From Distichodus sexfasciatus (lineage: Eukaryota; Chordata; Actinopteri; Characiformes; Distichodontidae): DNA of 64,000 nucleotides. Numbering within the stretch: position 1 is the stretch's first letter; each line of letters opens with the position of its first letter. The DNA is taken from assembly GCA_032718565.1 (NCBI GenBank), contig JAVGVS010000004.1, positions 5,408,299-5,472,298 of the forward strand, in the 5' to 3' direction. The position numbers and the translations under genes were made by a program. Shown here in pieces: positions 1 to 12,058 of this stretch. Below the pieces are notes generated by a model. It did no database searches. It was not told the DNA's origin and saw only the letters and a list, made by a program, of their open reading frames with translations.

Positions 1-66
1 TTTTTGAAAGTAGACACGAGGGCTGTACAATTAATCGAAAATAAGTCAATTAATCAAAAAGCACAG

Positions 67-139
67 AGGCCAACATGGGGCTTGAACCCACAATCTTGAA
101 ATTAAGAGTCTCCTGCTCTACTGACTGAGCTAGCCGAGC
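67..139 (-). tRNA. tRNA-Lys (anticodon CUU), probable gene or recent copy
   Basis: Read on the minus strand this is a 73-nt cloverleaf close to the vertebrate tRNA-Lys(CUU) sequence. It has an A-box region (GGCTAGCTCAGTCAGTAGAG), anticodon loop CTCTTAA, and a T-arm GTGGGTTCAAGCCCCAT. The acceptor stem has one mismatch (C2:C71) and two or three wobble pairs, and the anticodon stem has one end mismatch. A run of T residues (plus-strand AAAAA at 57-61) follows the 3' end and would serve as a Pol III terminator. The mismatches mean it could be a slightly decayed copy. No SINE body or tail is attached, which argues against a simple SINE head. Confidence 0.68.
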
Positions 140-997
140 ACTCTTTCATTAGAAAAAAATATCCCAGCTGTAATAGTCGAGCATACTTACATTACCAACG
201 TCAATAATTGTAATATATTTAGTGAATCGTAATATTGATTTGAGGTCATATCGCTCAGTCTTCGTGAAATCCAAACCTTTGTTTCTAATGGTTTTTAATA
301 TTGTGTTCAGCTAAACAATGCTAACACCTGCTAAACCTTGATGCTAAGGTGACAGTGCAGTTCCCAAAGACTCTCTAGCAGATATTAGCCGTAGGCAAAA
401 ATAAATTATATAGAGGCCCTTTAAACACTTATGGTCCATATATCTTTGGCTCATTGTGCGCTTGTTGAAAGTCTACCTCTGTTTGTGTTTCTCTTTGACT
501 AAGAGCTCAAGGGGCATTTGCCTCAAACACACCAGGTTGTTTATTGTGGTTGGACACGTTCCCGGGTAATTTCTGGCACCAGGCCAGAACTGACAGTGGC
601 ACAGAGGCAGGGACAGTCACGTATCCTAAATATGGCACCATGAAATAAGACCATAAAAGGTGACAATCTTTCCATTTAGGCCATTTAACATTGCACTTAA
701 GACATCATTGGCTAGATATGATTGAGTTTTCAGTCACGTGAAGAACAGTAAAGCAATTTACACGACATCTTATTTGTAGAGTGACCCAAAAGCTGATTCT
801 TCTTCTCCACAATAGATTGGATTGATTTTAATGGTTTAGTTTAATGGTTTAGTTGATAATTAACTTGTAATTAACTTGTCTGCTGCAGGAGCTCACCCCT
901 GTAGTCAGTCTTTACTGCTGACATCAGTTTGGGATTTTTTCTCTATAAAACTGTGAGCTTTGAATATTATTTAAAAAACATTCTTTTTTGTTCACAG
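140..997. other. ube2e intronic sequence, no feature recognised
   Basis: AT-rich sequence with no recognisable exon before the polypyrimidine tract and acceptor at 997. The upstream exons of the ube2e gene, including the start codon, are not visible and presumably lie to the left of the window. Confidence 0.5.
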
Positions 998-3570
998 TGC
1001 TGGCCCTAAAGGAGACAACATTTACGAGTGGAGGTCAACCATTTTGGGACCGCCCGGCTCAGTTTACGAGGGAGGGGTCTTTTTCCTGGACATCGCCTTC
1101 ACACCCGACTATCCCTTCAAACCCCCAAAGGTATGTAAGACCTGGTACTTTTGGGTGTAACATGTCTCATTTTTTTGTAGGAAGATGACTAATTTTTTTG
1201 TCTACACAAAGATGTGACTCAGTATCAATGTGACTTAAAGTTCAAATCATGATATTTTGGAACAAAATATTTCCAATTTTTACTCATTCATATTTCTTGT
1301 TTAACTAAATATACACATTAACACAAGACATGTTTATAAACATCAGTACAATTGCCATACAAAATGCTTCAGCATGCTTTTTAAGCTGTGTCTTGTGAAC
1401 AAATAAACCTTGGTGAGACAGAACATTCAAGCAGACTTTTTTGTAGTCTTTCAGTTGCTTCTGGCTAAGCAGGACAATGAAGACTGTGTTCAGCATCTGC
1501 TTCAGTCCATAGGAATTCTGCACTACAACTTTGATGAAACCAGTTAAAATAATTTAACTGTCGTTTTATTTTCAAAGAATGTGTTAAATATATCGCTCAT
1601 TGCATGGCACTTGATATGTTGTAATTTAAGTGAATGAATGTTGTCGTGAACTTAACAAAGCACACTGAAAAGTGAGCTGCATTTGACCCATTCGTGAAGA
1701 AGCAGTAGGCAGCTTTTGGGCGGCGCTTGGGGATGGTATCTTGCTCATGCGTACCACAGTGGTGCCTTTACCAGCCCAGGACGTGAACCAGTGACCCTCT
1801 GATCACAGAGCCAACTCCTTAACCATTATGCTATCACAGTCGATGATCTGCGGGGTTGATAATCAGTCGACCCCTAGTCTATACTCCACACTTTGTGGCA
1901 AAATTGGAGCCTTATCTGGTGTTTAAGTATCCAGTTTTCACTCCTGGCGTGTCTCGGCCAAGTACAGCCTGCACCTTAATGGGGGACATAAAATATAAGT
2001 CTTTCCAAGGAGGACGCCATGTCCAGGGAGAAACAGGCCGGCCTGTGTTTTCATTCCACCTCCTCCACACATTTCTATAACTAAGAGTTGATGCTGACTG
2101 CAGTGAGAAATATGTCTGTTAGTGTTGCATAATATAAGTAATATTTTCTCTGAAGGTAGTCATTTCTCTGGATTTTTTTTTAATCAGTCATTTTTCAATA
2201 GTTATTTGAGGAAATAAAACACTTCTAATTGAGCATTTGTGTTGACTACAGTATGGTGAGTTCACTGTGTGACCACAAGAGGGCGATGTGAGAAACTAAA
2301 TCTTCCTAATCAAAGTCCCTTTTGTGAGCTGGCAGCACTGTGTGCATTTGGATTAAAGTGATTATTTGTCTTTGTGAACACAGCACAGCACACAGTGCAC
2401 CACAACAAAGTGTGACCTCTGCATTTGATCCTTTTGTGAAGGAGCAGTGGGCAGCTTTTTGGCAGCGCCCTGGGAGCAGTGCTTGGAGATGGTACCTTGT
2501 TCATGAGTACCTCAGTGGTGGTTTTACTGGTCCTGGAGTTGAACTGGCGACACTCCAATCTCGGGGCCAACTTCCTAACAGTTACACTAACATAAGCGCC
2601 ATGTTTTTGATTATAGCTGTATGTGTTTCAATTAAGACTTTGTATTCTGTATATTTGGGCTACATTAGATAATATGAATAAATGGCCATTTTGAACTGGT
2701 TACGCAAATAACATTCCTAAAAGTCTATAGTCATGTTCCCAAAACCATCTGCAAAGTTAAGCATTAGTTAAATGAAGCTGTGACACATGCTGAACACAGA
2801 TCTAGAGTTAAAAAAGTAATATGGATGTAATAAAGGTGTCCTTTTTATTGTGAAAAATGTGAACCTCCTGTCCTAAATAGGTACAGGGTTCTGTATTCAT
2901 GCTACATGAATGTTTTTGAGTAGTATGTTCTTTAAAAGCTGGTCTTCCCTCCTTACCCAGGTAACGTTCCGTACAAGGATCTACCACTGCAACATTAACA
3001 GTCAGGGTGTGATCTGTCTCGACATCCTGAAGGACAACTGGAGTCCAGCACTCACCATTTCTAAAGTGCTGCTGTCCATCTGCTCCTTGCTCACAGACTG
3101 CAATCCAGGTGAGCAGCAGAACATTAACAGTAAATTAACAGAAAAGACGGAAAGGACTCGGTTAGGCCTTCAGTGTGGCCATTAATGACACCATTAGTAG
3201 TAATAATAGTAATAACATGTCTTGGTAATATTAGTTACAAAATAAGTTGTGATTAAGTTGTGCCTTATGAATTCTTGGCTCTGAACTAAAAGAGATTTGT
3301 ACCATAACAAAATTGTATAGAATAAAAATTATATACTTTTTAATAATAATAATAATAATAATCATTATTATTATTATTATTATTATCATTATACATTAAG
3401 TACTAACTTATTTAACTGTAATCATAAGTATATTGAATACAAAGGAATGCTACTACTAACTATAAAATACTACTAATACTAATAAAACTAAAAAAAATGC
3501 TTACACACTGTATTATTATTGGTAATAAAATTTAATCTGTTATAAATGATAAATTCAGTGTTAACAGATG

Positions 3571-3609
<39 letters not shown>

Positions 3610-4496
3610 GCAATAATAATAATAAAAACAGCAATAATAATAATAATAATAAAACATCAATAATAATAATAATAAAACATCAATAANNNNNNNNNNNNNN
3701 NNNNNNNNNNNNNNNNNNNNNNNNNNNNNNNNNNNNNNNNNNNNNNNNNNNNNNNNNNNNNNNTAATAATACAGTCATAACTTATGAACTGTTATAAATT
3801 CCTATAAATTATTACTATTGCCCAATTTATTTTATTATTGTTAATAAAATAAGCTAACCTTGTTATAACAGTTATACCTGTTGTGAATGGTACATTTTAG
3901 CAAAACCAAATTACTTACTGTTTTTTTGTTATTAATATATATAATAATCAGTAATATATAATTATAAAAAGAAAAATGTTAGCCCTACCGCGGGATAAAT
4001 GTTTTACTATTTCTACTACTTCCTGTCCATTCTTAATGTGCTTTGTCTGTCTGAATAAATCTACAATGTGCAATCTACAATTCCACACTCCTCCATTACA
4101 GAGCAAATCTGCCCCGACCACACAAGGCAATCAGACCATAAATTCTGTTTGTCTAATGCAACGGGACAGGACAAGGGGGGGAGAAAAATACAGTTTTACT
4201 ATTGAAAAAGGACTAATATCTTGCTCTGCATTAATCATGTCCATTCTCCAAATAGTTCAGACAAAGCTTGTTATAACAGCTCTGTTGAGCAACTTTGTGT
4301 TTTGTATTTTCTGACTGTAACTTCTGTAGTATTAGCTTTACACGTGAGCTTTCTGACTTTTTCTTTTCTCATTGTTTCCTCCTCGTCCTCTCCCACAGCT
4401 GATCCTCTCGTCGGGAGCATCGCCACGCAATACCTGACCAACAGAACCGAGCACGACAGAATAGCCAAACAGTGGACCAAGAGATACGCCACATAA
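998..4496 (+). CDS. ube2e: Ubiquitin-conjugating enzyme E2, UBE2E class, last three coding exons (5' end outside window)
   Basis: Coding exons are 998-1130, 2961-3108 and 4399-4496, with TTCACAG, CTTACCCAG and TCCCACAG acceptors and GTATGT and GTGAGC donors. They encode the E2 (UBC) fold from the SAGPKGDNIYEW region to the terminal WTKRYAT and stop TAA. The catalytic cysteine is in GVICLDIL (codon 3015-3017), preceded by the YHCNIN active-site motif. UBE2E enzymes accept ubiquitin from E1 and pass it to RING ligases. Class members share this core almost unchanged and differ mainly in the N-terminal extension, which is not in the window. The C-terminal residues (QYLTNR, HDRIAKQW) recall UBE2E3 more than UBE2E1/2 as I remember them, while the neighbourhood (nr1d2, nek10) fits UBE2E1/2, so the paralogue is left open. 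Codon phases are consistent across all three exons. Confidence 0.93.
1648..1843 (-). repeat. tRNA-derived SINE copy (family with 26728-26975)
   Basis: Lies in a ube2e intron. The sequence shares the module 'aagcagtaggcagctttt', the 'tcttgctcatgcgtacc' stretch and the tRNA-like end with the copies at 2349-2595, 23385-23550 and 26728-26975. It is in reverse orientation relative to the copy whose Pol III boxes are readable. Confidence 0.7.
2349..2595 (-). repeat. tRNA-derived SINE copy, same family
   Basis: Second copy in the same ube2e intron and the same orientation. It includes the tail module seen at 26900-26975 (a stretch rich in 'cacagcacagcacacagtgcac') and the body module 'ggagcagtgggcagcttttt'. 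Long open frames here on both strands are by-products of the repeat. Confidence 0.75.
3345..3775. repeat. AAT/ATT microsatellite containing an assembly gap
   Basis: Several AAT runs and one run of the complementary ATT (3345-3391) surround a 77-base run of N at 3687-3763. The array could form a hairpin, and the gap probably reflects failure to assemble through it. It sits in the last ube2e intron and does not interrupt an exon. Confidence 0.95.
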
Positions 4497-5275
4497 GTGG
4501 GGTGGCTTCTCTATACCCCGTCTCCCCCAAATCCAGACCCCCCCAACTATTAACTGCTCCTTTTCTTCTTCCTCTCACCCCATCCCATCCCAGCCCCCCA
4601 AACTGTACCTCTCTACCTCTCTCCCCATCCTCTCAAAGCACACTCACCAAGTGCAACAGATAGAAATATAAATATATAAATATATATCAGCCTCACCACC
4701 CCGTCCACCCAAAAAAAATTCTGTAAAAAGAGAGAGAAAGAGAGCCGTCTTTTCTTTTTGCCTTGTTGACTTGAAAGCTTCTTTTTTTATACAAAGAGTA
4801 GATTGGGATTTTGACTTTTCCAACTATCTGAATGTGCGAATTATCTTTAGGAGGAAAATATTGTGTTATTATTATTATTATTATTGTTGTTGCTCAACTC
4901 TGTGTATGTATTACCTTTTTACTTTTTTGAGTGGCATCGAAAAACAGAATTCTGAAACACTACCACACTTTTCTTTTGTTTTTTGCCCCCCTCCCTATCC
5001 CGCCAATGAAAGTCAACCCCAGTATTTGCATGTAAAGAGGACGGTCATTTGCATTGTTGAGGCCTCTTTTGGTTTATATGTGTTTTTTAAAACGCACCGA
5101 CACGGCAGCCACCTGGGGAAAGAAAAACGAGTAATGCTAGAAAATAGATGAGAAAGTGTCTACAGATCTGTATGTATATAGCTACGTAACACATCCGCCC
5201 GGCTGGCAAGGTTTGTTGTGCACTTGCTTTGTGGACTACATCCATTAAAAACACTGTGGCTGAACATGCTGTAAA
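4497..5275 (+). other. ube2e 3' untranslated region
   Basis: Follows the stop codon at 4494-4496. It contains C-rich and pyrimidine-rich stretches and ends near an ATTAAA polyadenylation signal at 5244-5249 followed by a GT/T-rich stretch (5279-5330). The end is inferred from the signal only. Confidence 0.6.
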
Positions 5276-6208
5276 GAATGAGTGTTTGTTTGAGAGGTGA
5301 GGAGGGTCTGGGTTTGTGTTTTTGTTTAGTTGCTCCAAACCTAGTCCTTTTATTCATTTTACCGAATTATTTCACCCCAAATGCAGGCTGTCTAGTAGAG
5401 GCTCATCATGAAACAATTCAGTGGAAAACAATTCAATGTGTGCTGGTATCAAAAACTCTGAAATTTTCTCTATTTGATTCAATTCAGGAGCCAGTGATCA
5501 ACATATCATATCAATCACTTCCACTCATCTAATCACAAAAAAACAACTGCATTGGCGTTTTAGTTCCTGAGCTCGACTAGACATTTACACATTAACTTTC
5601 TGTTAATGAAAAACAGACGTCCTGATCACTGCTATGCGCTCATTGATTATTGAATCGATGAGTGCTTACACCCCTACTGCCTACTATGGGATGCAAATAA
5701 TTTAGCTCTGAAGAATTCCCTTCCTCTGGCTCTCTCTGTCTGTTTTAGGTCAGGACTTTGGGTCAGGACTTTGCCTCAACTTGTAACTCCTCCTGATCTG
5801 GATATTTGATCAATATTGTTACATGTCTTCAATTCTGGAAAGCAACCTAGGGTTTGAGGAAGATACTATATAAATAAAAATATTTATTATTCAATAATTA
5901 GAAATATAAACAAGCCAAAACAACAGTAGGCTGCACATTCTCATTTTGACATTATTGTACAATTATTTGAATATAAGAATTTGTATTAGCTATATTATAC
6001 TATGTTAGCTAATGTTACATTAGTAGCTAGCTACATAGCCAGCTCTCTTGTTAGCTTGATGCTCCAAGCCACACGTAACTGATTTTGTCTTTCTTTGCTT
6101 TTAGTTTACACAAAGTTATTCAGATAAATTTTGATAAGACTACATTTTCAAAGTGCCTCTCATTCTTATATTGCCATTATGGACCAATTATTAGAAATTT
6201 TCATGAGC

Positions 6209-6757
6209 TACATTATATTGCCAAAAGTATTGGGACGCAAAATTGAATTCACGGGTTCCAGTGGAGATTGTTTTTCAGGGGTTGGGCTTGGCCCCTTAGT
6301 TTCAGTGGAAGAAATTCTTAATGCTTCAGCATACCAAGAGATTTTGGACAATTTCCTGTTCCCAACTTTAGTAACAGTTTGGGGACAGCCCCTTTCTGTT
6401 TCAACATGACTGCACACCAGTGCACAAAGCAAGCTCCATAAAGGCATGGATGAGTTTGGTGTGGAGGAACTTGACTGACCTGCACAGAGCCCTGAGCACA
6501 ACTCGATAAAACACCTTTGGGATGAATTAGAGTGGAGACTGTGGGTCAGAACTTCTGATCCAACATCAGTGGCATATCTCTGGAAGAATGGGCAAAAATT
6601 CCTATAAACACACTCCTAAACCTTGTGGACAGCCTCACCAGAAGAGTTGAAGCTGCTATAGGGTGGGCCAACTCCATATTAAAGCCTATGGATTAAGACT
6701 GGGATTTAAGCTTGTGTGTAAAAACACATATCCCAATACTTTTGGCAATAAAGTGTA
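6209..6757 (+). mobile_element. Tc1/mariner-type DNA transposon remnant with terminal inverted repeats
   Basis: The ends are inverted repeats of about 27 bases: 5' TATTGCCAAAAGTATTGGGA and 3' its complement ending in TTGGCAATAAAGTGTA. The element begins and ends with TA. The interior holds a broken transposase-like frame (region 6470-6700, including 'NTFGMN' and repeated stops). It is too short and too interrupted to be active. The superfamily is inferred from TA ends and the interior, not from a search. Confidence 0.7.
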
Positions 6758-9659
6758 TGTTATCTTTAACTAGGTAGCTTGTTGTGTAACAGGCTTAGTC
6801 TAATTTTAAAATTGTCCATTTGTTATTGTCAGTCTAATTTTAAATTAGACGACTGGTTGCTAATTAGAATGTCCTGGACATGTTTCTGCCCTAAACAAAA
6901 GACAAGAATTCAGTTTGTAAACCCTCTTTTTATCATGTCAATCAAACAGCCTTTCACATACTGTACTTGCACTTACTCAGAAGACGAAATGAGAAGAATG
7001 TGCCGGTTGCTATGCACATCACCCATCACAACATATGCTAAAAAGTACATTTTTTAAAAGATATTTGTTCTTTAACATTCCTTCTTAAAGCCTTCCCCTT
7101 CTGCATTGAACTGTTTGCTATAACTGGATATTCCACTTTATTTCTACCTAACTGTCCTTTTTTTTGTCCTTTTTTTGGGTCGCCCTTCTGGAATGATTTT
7201 AAATCACCTCTGGAGTGCAGTTTATGATGTACTTGTTAAATTTGTTCCAGCAGTTCTCCTGAGGCAAAAGGCCACCTCCCAAAGTTTCACAATCATCCTT
7301 CACTATGTTCATTTTTTCACTAGAGTTCCTGTTTAATGTTTGTTAGAGCCAGAAGCAACCTACTCAAAACTGATCCTTTTTTTTTTAAATATTTACAGTG
7401 AATTCTTTACAAAAATCTCATCACAAATTGCAAAGTCATGTTTAGTAATGTGCACAAGGGCTGTCCTGGTTTTGTTTTTCTGGCAACAAGAGTGTGATGG
7501 ACCTTCAAGTGCTTGTAAGTGTTAGCACAGAGAGGACAGAGGGTGACTTTGCAGCTAGAAAAAAAGAGTTTGAAACAGTAACTTAAAATTGACTTTGTTT
7601 CTCTGCTTTCACCAACCAAGGTGTGGCAAAAAAAATCTACTCCTGCTTCCTTAATGATGTCTGTGCAATTGTTTTATCACTACTATAAAATATATTGATT
7701 CTACAGACAACGACTCAATTCACAAAGTCTGCCACAATACAAATTTGATTCTATCAGAAATTGGAGTCAGAAATCAGTATGAAACAATATCATATCCTGA
7801 TTTAACACCATCGCGTTCATTCAGATCAAGTTACAAAAAACTAAAACATCATTTTTATTCTTGAGCTCAACAAGACCTTCTGCTCAGTATACAGTGACAT
7901 TACAATATGTATGTTGTCTGATCGATGTTTTCATTTTGGATTGATGCTATAGGCTCGTTGATCATTGAATTTGTGTAGATTAATGCATTGTTATACCCCT
8001 TATCACTACTAACATGGCTTGGCATAATGCCAAGCCATGAATTTGTTCCATTTTAGGACATGACATTATTTGTATACACAATCCTTTATATTGTTGAATT
8101 ACTTATCAGAGAATGGCAGTATTTTTAGGCAATTTAAGTAGTTTTTTATTTTATTTTTATGACCATTACGACCTAGTTATTTTGGATGGTGCGAGATGTG
8201 CTGAAGTTTCCTAAAGACAAGCTGTCCTGTTCCTGTACTGTACACTTCCTGTGATCCCGTGCCCGGACCAGTACATAATGTTTTTTTGTCCCACATCTGG
8301 TTTTGTTGCTGCAGCAGTAGGTAGGTGACTTCAGTGGCTAAGTTCTTGTCTGTTATATTGTTCTTTTTCTTGCTTTGCATTGCAAATCCATGCATTTTTG
8401 GGGACAACCAGCTTTTGAGAGCTCAGGGAACTTGCAGTACAAACCATCACGATTAACAAGTGCATTGTCTAAGCGGTGTGGACAAAGTGTTCCATTCCTC
8501 AACATCTCTGGGATCATATTCCGTCACACCCTGTACTGGCATGGTTACCCAGGAACTGACATAGTACTGCTTGTCTGAAGAAAAAACTATCAAAAAAAAA
8601 TCCTTTAACAGTCTGTTCATTCCAAACTAAAGTCAAGCGTCACTCATTCTTTTAAACCTAATGAGCCAATGAAAAATGTGTGTTCTTTTTCTTGCATATT
8701 GTACTTCTGTGGGATGACCTTGTCATGGATCTATTAATAATGCCTTTTCTTATTATAGCTCAGTAATATGCTGAATCAGATTTCTAAAAAATCTTGATGA
8801 TGCTTCTTGCACGTTATTGGTTTTGTATTTGTGATCTTCTGTCATAGATTATTGATAAATGTTAAGATTCTTAGTAGTATAAACCTGGTTCTTTCATGAG
8901 ACTGTGCAGATAATTTTGAATAAGAGTAAGAGTAGATAAATTGAATCTTATTTGTGTTTAAAACTAAATAACTTAGGCTAGCATTGTCTTAACTTTAATT
9001 ATCTTTAATTGACTTCAAGTAAAGAAATTGTTAACCTTTGTATTGTAAAAATATATTTTAAAAGGTAAATACCCAAATATAAACACTAAAATGATTAACA
9101 CTGTATAACTGTGCATGTTGCATAACTGTGTTTAATAAAAATGTGTTAAGATCCTAAACAGAGAGTCAGATCTATAACTTCAGTTTGTGTTATTAAAAAC
9201 AGGGGAAATGATTTTTTTTAGCATGTTCTTTCTCTTTCCTTGATTTTATGTCAAATTACCTGCACACTGTCTGGAGTGAAAGTTTGCTCTCCCTACATAT
9301 TGTACTTGTAAAACCATGTTTGTGACAGTAAAATAAAGTATCCCACACAAATTCAATATCTCATACCTCATAATAAATTTGACATTTCCTTGCCAGAACA
9401 GTGTGATTCTGTGGTAAATGAGCCAGTCTGTTGGATCAGCTGCTGTGTTGTGGTTGGTTGTACTTGGTGCTTTGTTTCTCAGAACAGAAAATGACAGAAT
9501 TGTTTAGGAACAGCGAATTCCAGGTGTGGTGAGAAAGAACACAGCCTTCTTGGCACAACATACCTCTTAAAGTTCTGGAGCCAATGGAGAGAGCAACTGT
9601 GATAGGAGAAATAAGAGAAATAATCAAACGTATATATACATGCAGTATATACTGTGTAT

Positions 9660-9924
9660 ATATGGATGGACACATGGATTGGCCACCACAGAGTCTAGAC
9701 CTTAACCCCATTGAGAATCTTTAGGATGTGCTGGAGAAGTCTTTGTCTTCCATCATCACTACAAGATTTTGGCAAAAAATTAATGAAACTCTGGACGGAA
9801 ATAAATGTTGTGACATTGCAGAAGCTTATCAAAACAATGCCACAGCGAATGCGTGCTGTAATCAAAGCTAAAGGCGGTCCAACGAAATATTAGAGTGTGT
9901 GACTGTTTTTTCGGCCGGGCAGTA
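9660..9924 (+). mobile_element. Tc1-type transposase C-terminal remnant
   Basis: Encodes the IS630/Tc1 signature DWPPQSLDLNPIENL followed by a frame that continues with stops to the end of the element. The 3' end resembles a Tc1 inverted repeat (CGGCCGGGCAGTA at 9912-9924) and runs directly into a TA microsatellite. No 5' end is seen, so this is a truncated copy. Confidence 0.75.
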
Positions 9925-10168
9925 TATATATATATACACAACCCCTGAACATTGACCTCAACATTGAGTGATTCCATAATTTTTTCCTCTACTTCATCTG
10001 AAAAAAACATGTGCCATTAATTGCAACAATGTCATTTTTTTGGAGGTATGTTTTACAAAGCCAGAATGTTTAGCTGTTAGGTAAAAAAGTTGTGTCATAT
10101 CTGTGATATGTTTTTTGGACTACAAAGTAAAACAACTGCCTGAACATCCTCCAAGAGTATATATATAA

Positions 10169-10171
<3 letters not shown>

Positions 10172-10201
<30 letters not shown>
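10172..10201. repeat. (CA)n microsatellite
   Basis: About fifteen CA units flanked by short TA runs, in the region between the ube2e and Rev-erb genes. Confidence 0.95.
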
Positions 10202-10205
<4 letters not shown>

Positions 10206-10378
10206 ATATATAACCCTCCTAATCCTACATTATCATATATCTAAAAAAAATTCATCATGCAGTAAAAATCTTTTTATCTCATATGGAGTGTGTCAATAAC
10301 TATATTGACTATATATAAGTAAGTATACTATTTTTTTTAGATACTTATGACATATCCTAGATTCAGTGTTGAGGTTGA

Positions 10379-10389
10379 TATCTGGGTCA
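10379..10389 (+). promoter_or_regulatory. Perfect RORE / Rev-erb response element
   Basis: TATCTGGGTCA matches the consensus WAWNTRGGTCA at every position. It lies about 1.7 kb upstream of the Rev-erb start codon. Rev-erb genes are known to be controlled by ROR activators and Rev-erb repressors through such sites. Use at this locus is inference. Confidence 0.5.
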
Positions 10390-11559
10390 ACTGTGATGCT
10401 GCTAGCAACTTGCCATTGTCATTAAATGTGCTTTCATATTTTATAAGGTCATCTCAGGTAACTCCTGAATCAAGTTTGATGTCACTTGCAACATGGTGAC
10501 CGAACAATTTAGTAATTATACTGATAAGACTGAGAGAGATTGGTACATGTTATCTATAAAGTGGAGATAAGACCTTAGTATGGATACCTTATAATCCAGA
10601 CTTACATAAAAATCAGATCTTGTTAACCTATTTTTGTTGCCTTTACAAAATGTTTCTAACATTCAGTGCAGTATTCAGTGCAGGCGCATCATATATATTT
10701 GAGGGAAAAGATATTCTAGACAAACCCTAAGCCTGGTTTTAAAAGTATAGACTAAAGTTTAACATTGACCTAACTTAACAATATATTTTTGCTGAATTGT
10801 TTAAAATCCCAAAAATACAATAAAATGTTTACTATTTACATGTTAACTGTCTTTGTGGGTTTCTACAACTATAACTAACAATAAATATTAAGAAAATGTT
10901 TTAAAATGGTGTTCTCATGAGGGCTGGTCCTCAAAGTTTAGAAAAATATTTGTATGCTTTAATGTCCAAAATCGTGTTATTTACTGACATTCCGGTCCTC
11001 ATAGTTATCTTTAAACCTACACACGCACATACATGTTTATTATCTTTGTGGGGTTCTACAATTACACCTAACCATACATCTTTAAAAAATCTTTCACTCA
11101 GTTAATTGATCTTCAATGTTACAAAAATTGCATAAATCTCCACAATTTCAAGCTTTTACTGTTGATGAGAGAACATTCAGGTCCTCACAATGTTCTCCAG
11201 ACCCCAACGGGAGCAGGTTTTATCTGATTTTGAGGTCCCCTAAATGACATGACACCCTGAGATTTGTCTGATTTTTGAGTCTTTTTAAGGACATTTTGGT
11301 ATGAAATAGTTTTTCCAACTTAAGCATAGACTTAAATCTAACATTAATCTAACCAAATGATATATTTTGACTGAATTGTTTAAAGTTTCAAAAATGTCTC
11401 ACACTAAAAAATGTTTAAAGTTTATACATTAACTATCTTCGTGGGTTTCCAACTTGAGCATGGACTCATATAAGCATATAAGCTTATTAGTAGGACAAAA
11501 AGACCGAAAGTCGACGTAAAGGGTATGAAAAACAGTCGTCAAGGGGTTCGTGCGCGACG

Positions 11560-12058
11560 CTTACCCTTTTAGCAGTGGGGCTGTTCTCGCAAAGCCGCCG
11601 CTCCGCCCCCCGCTCTGTGGAAAGTGTGTCACTGGGTTAAAGTGACTCAAGCAGCCGGGCAGCGGGAGGAGGAGGAGGAGCCCCGGCGGCTACACACATA
11701 CACGCCTTCTCGACTTAGAACATTCAGTACCCAACAGTCACTGTTCGAGAGTTCCGCTCTGCACCGTTGAGCTCTCTACTTTACAGACTTTCACCTTTAG
11801 CAAGACTTGCAGTATTATCTCACGTTATTATCGCAGTTTTTGTTTGTTTTTCTGCAAGGGCATCTTTTTGTTTTGGAGCTTTAAGGACACACTTTTGCGG
11901 CGTTGGAGAGATATGCTCGTTTTCTTTCACTCCTTCAATTGGACACACTCGGTCGAAAGCTGATTCTGAGGAGTTAAGCTCGCTAACTGGGAAAAATAGT
12001 CGAGTGTTTCAACGGTTTTCCTGTCACATTTGCGCAGTTTTTCGTCAAAAACGACGGC
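11560..12058 (+). promoter_or_regulatory. GC-rich promoter and 5' untranslated region of the Rev-erb gene
   Basis: A sharp rise in CpG and GC content begins near 11540 in otherwise AT-rich sequence and continues into intron 1. No TATA box is obvious. The start codon context is GGCATGG at 12059. Open frames here that do not begin with ATG are not considered coding. Confidence 0.55.

Larger units (their letters stand above)
5276..11400. other. Intergenic region between ube2e and the Rev-erb gene
   Basis: No conserved coding exon was seen. The region holds a Tc1/mariner-type element (6209-6757), a second Tc1-type transposase remnant (9660-9924), TA and CA microsatellites around 9920-10210, and a perfect RORE at 10379-10389. 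The genes NKIRAS1 and RPL15, which separate UBE2E1 and NR1D2 in human, were not seen. Confidence 0.55.

Noticed and set aside
2310..2672. Overlapping open frames on both strands
   Set aside because: Both fall inside a tRNA-derived SINE copy; the same frames appear at the other copies.
3345..3775. Regular trinucleotide repeats as a CRISPR-like array
   Set aside because: Simple AAT/ATT microsatellite around an assembly gap in a vertebrate genome; no spacer-repeat structure.
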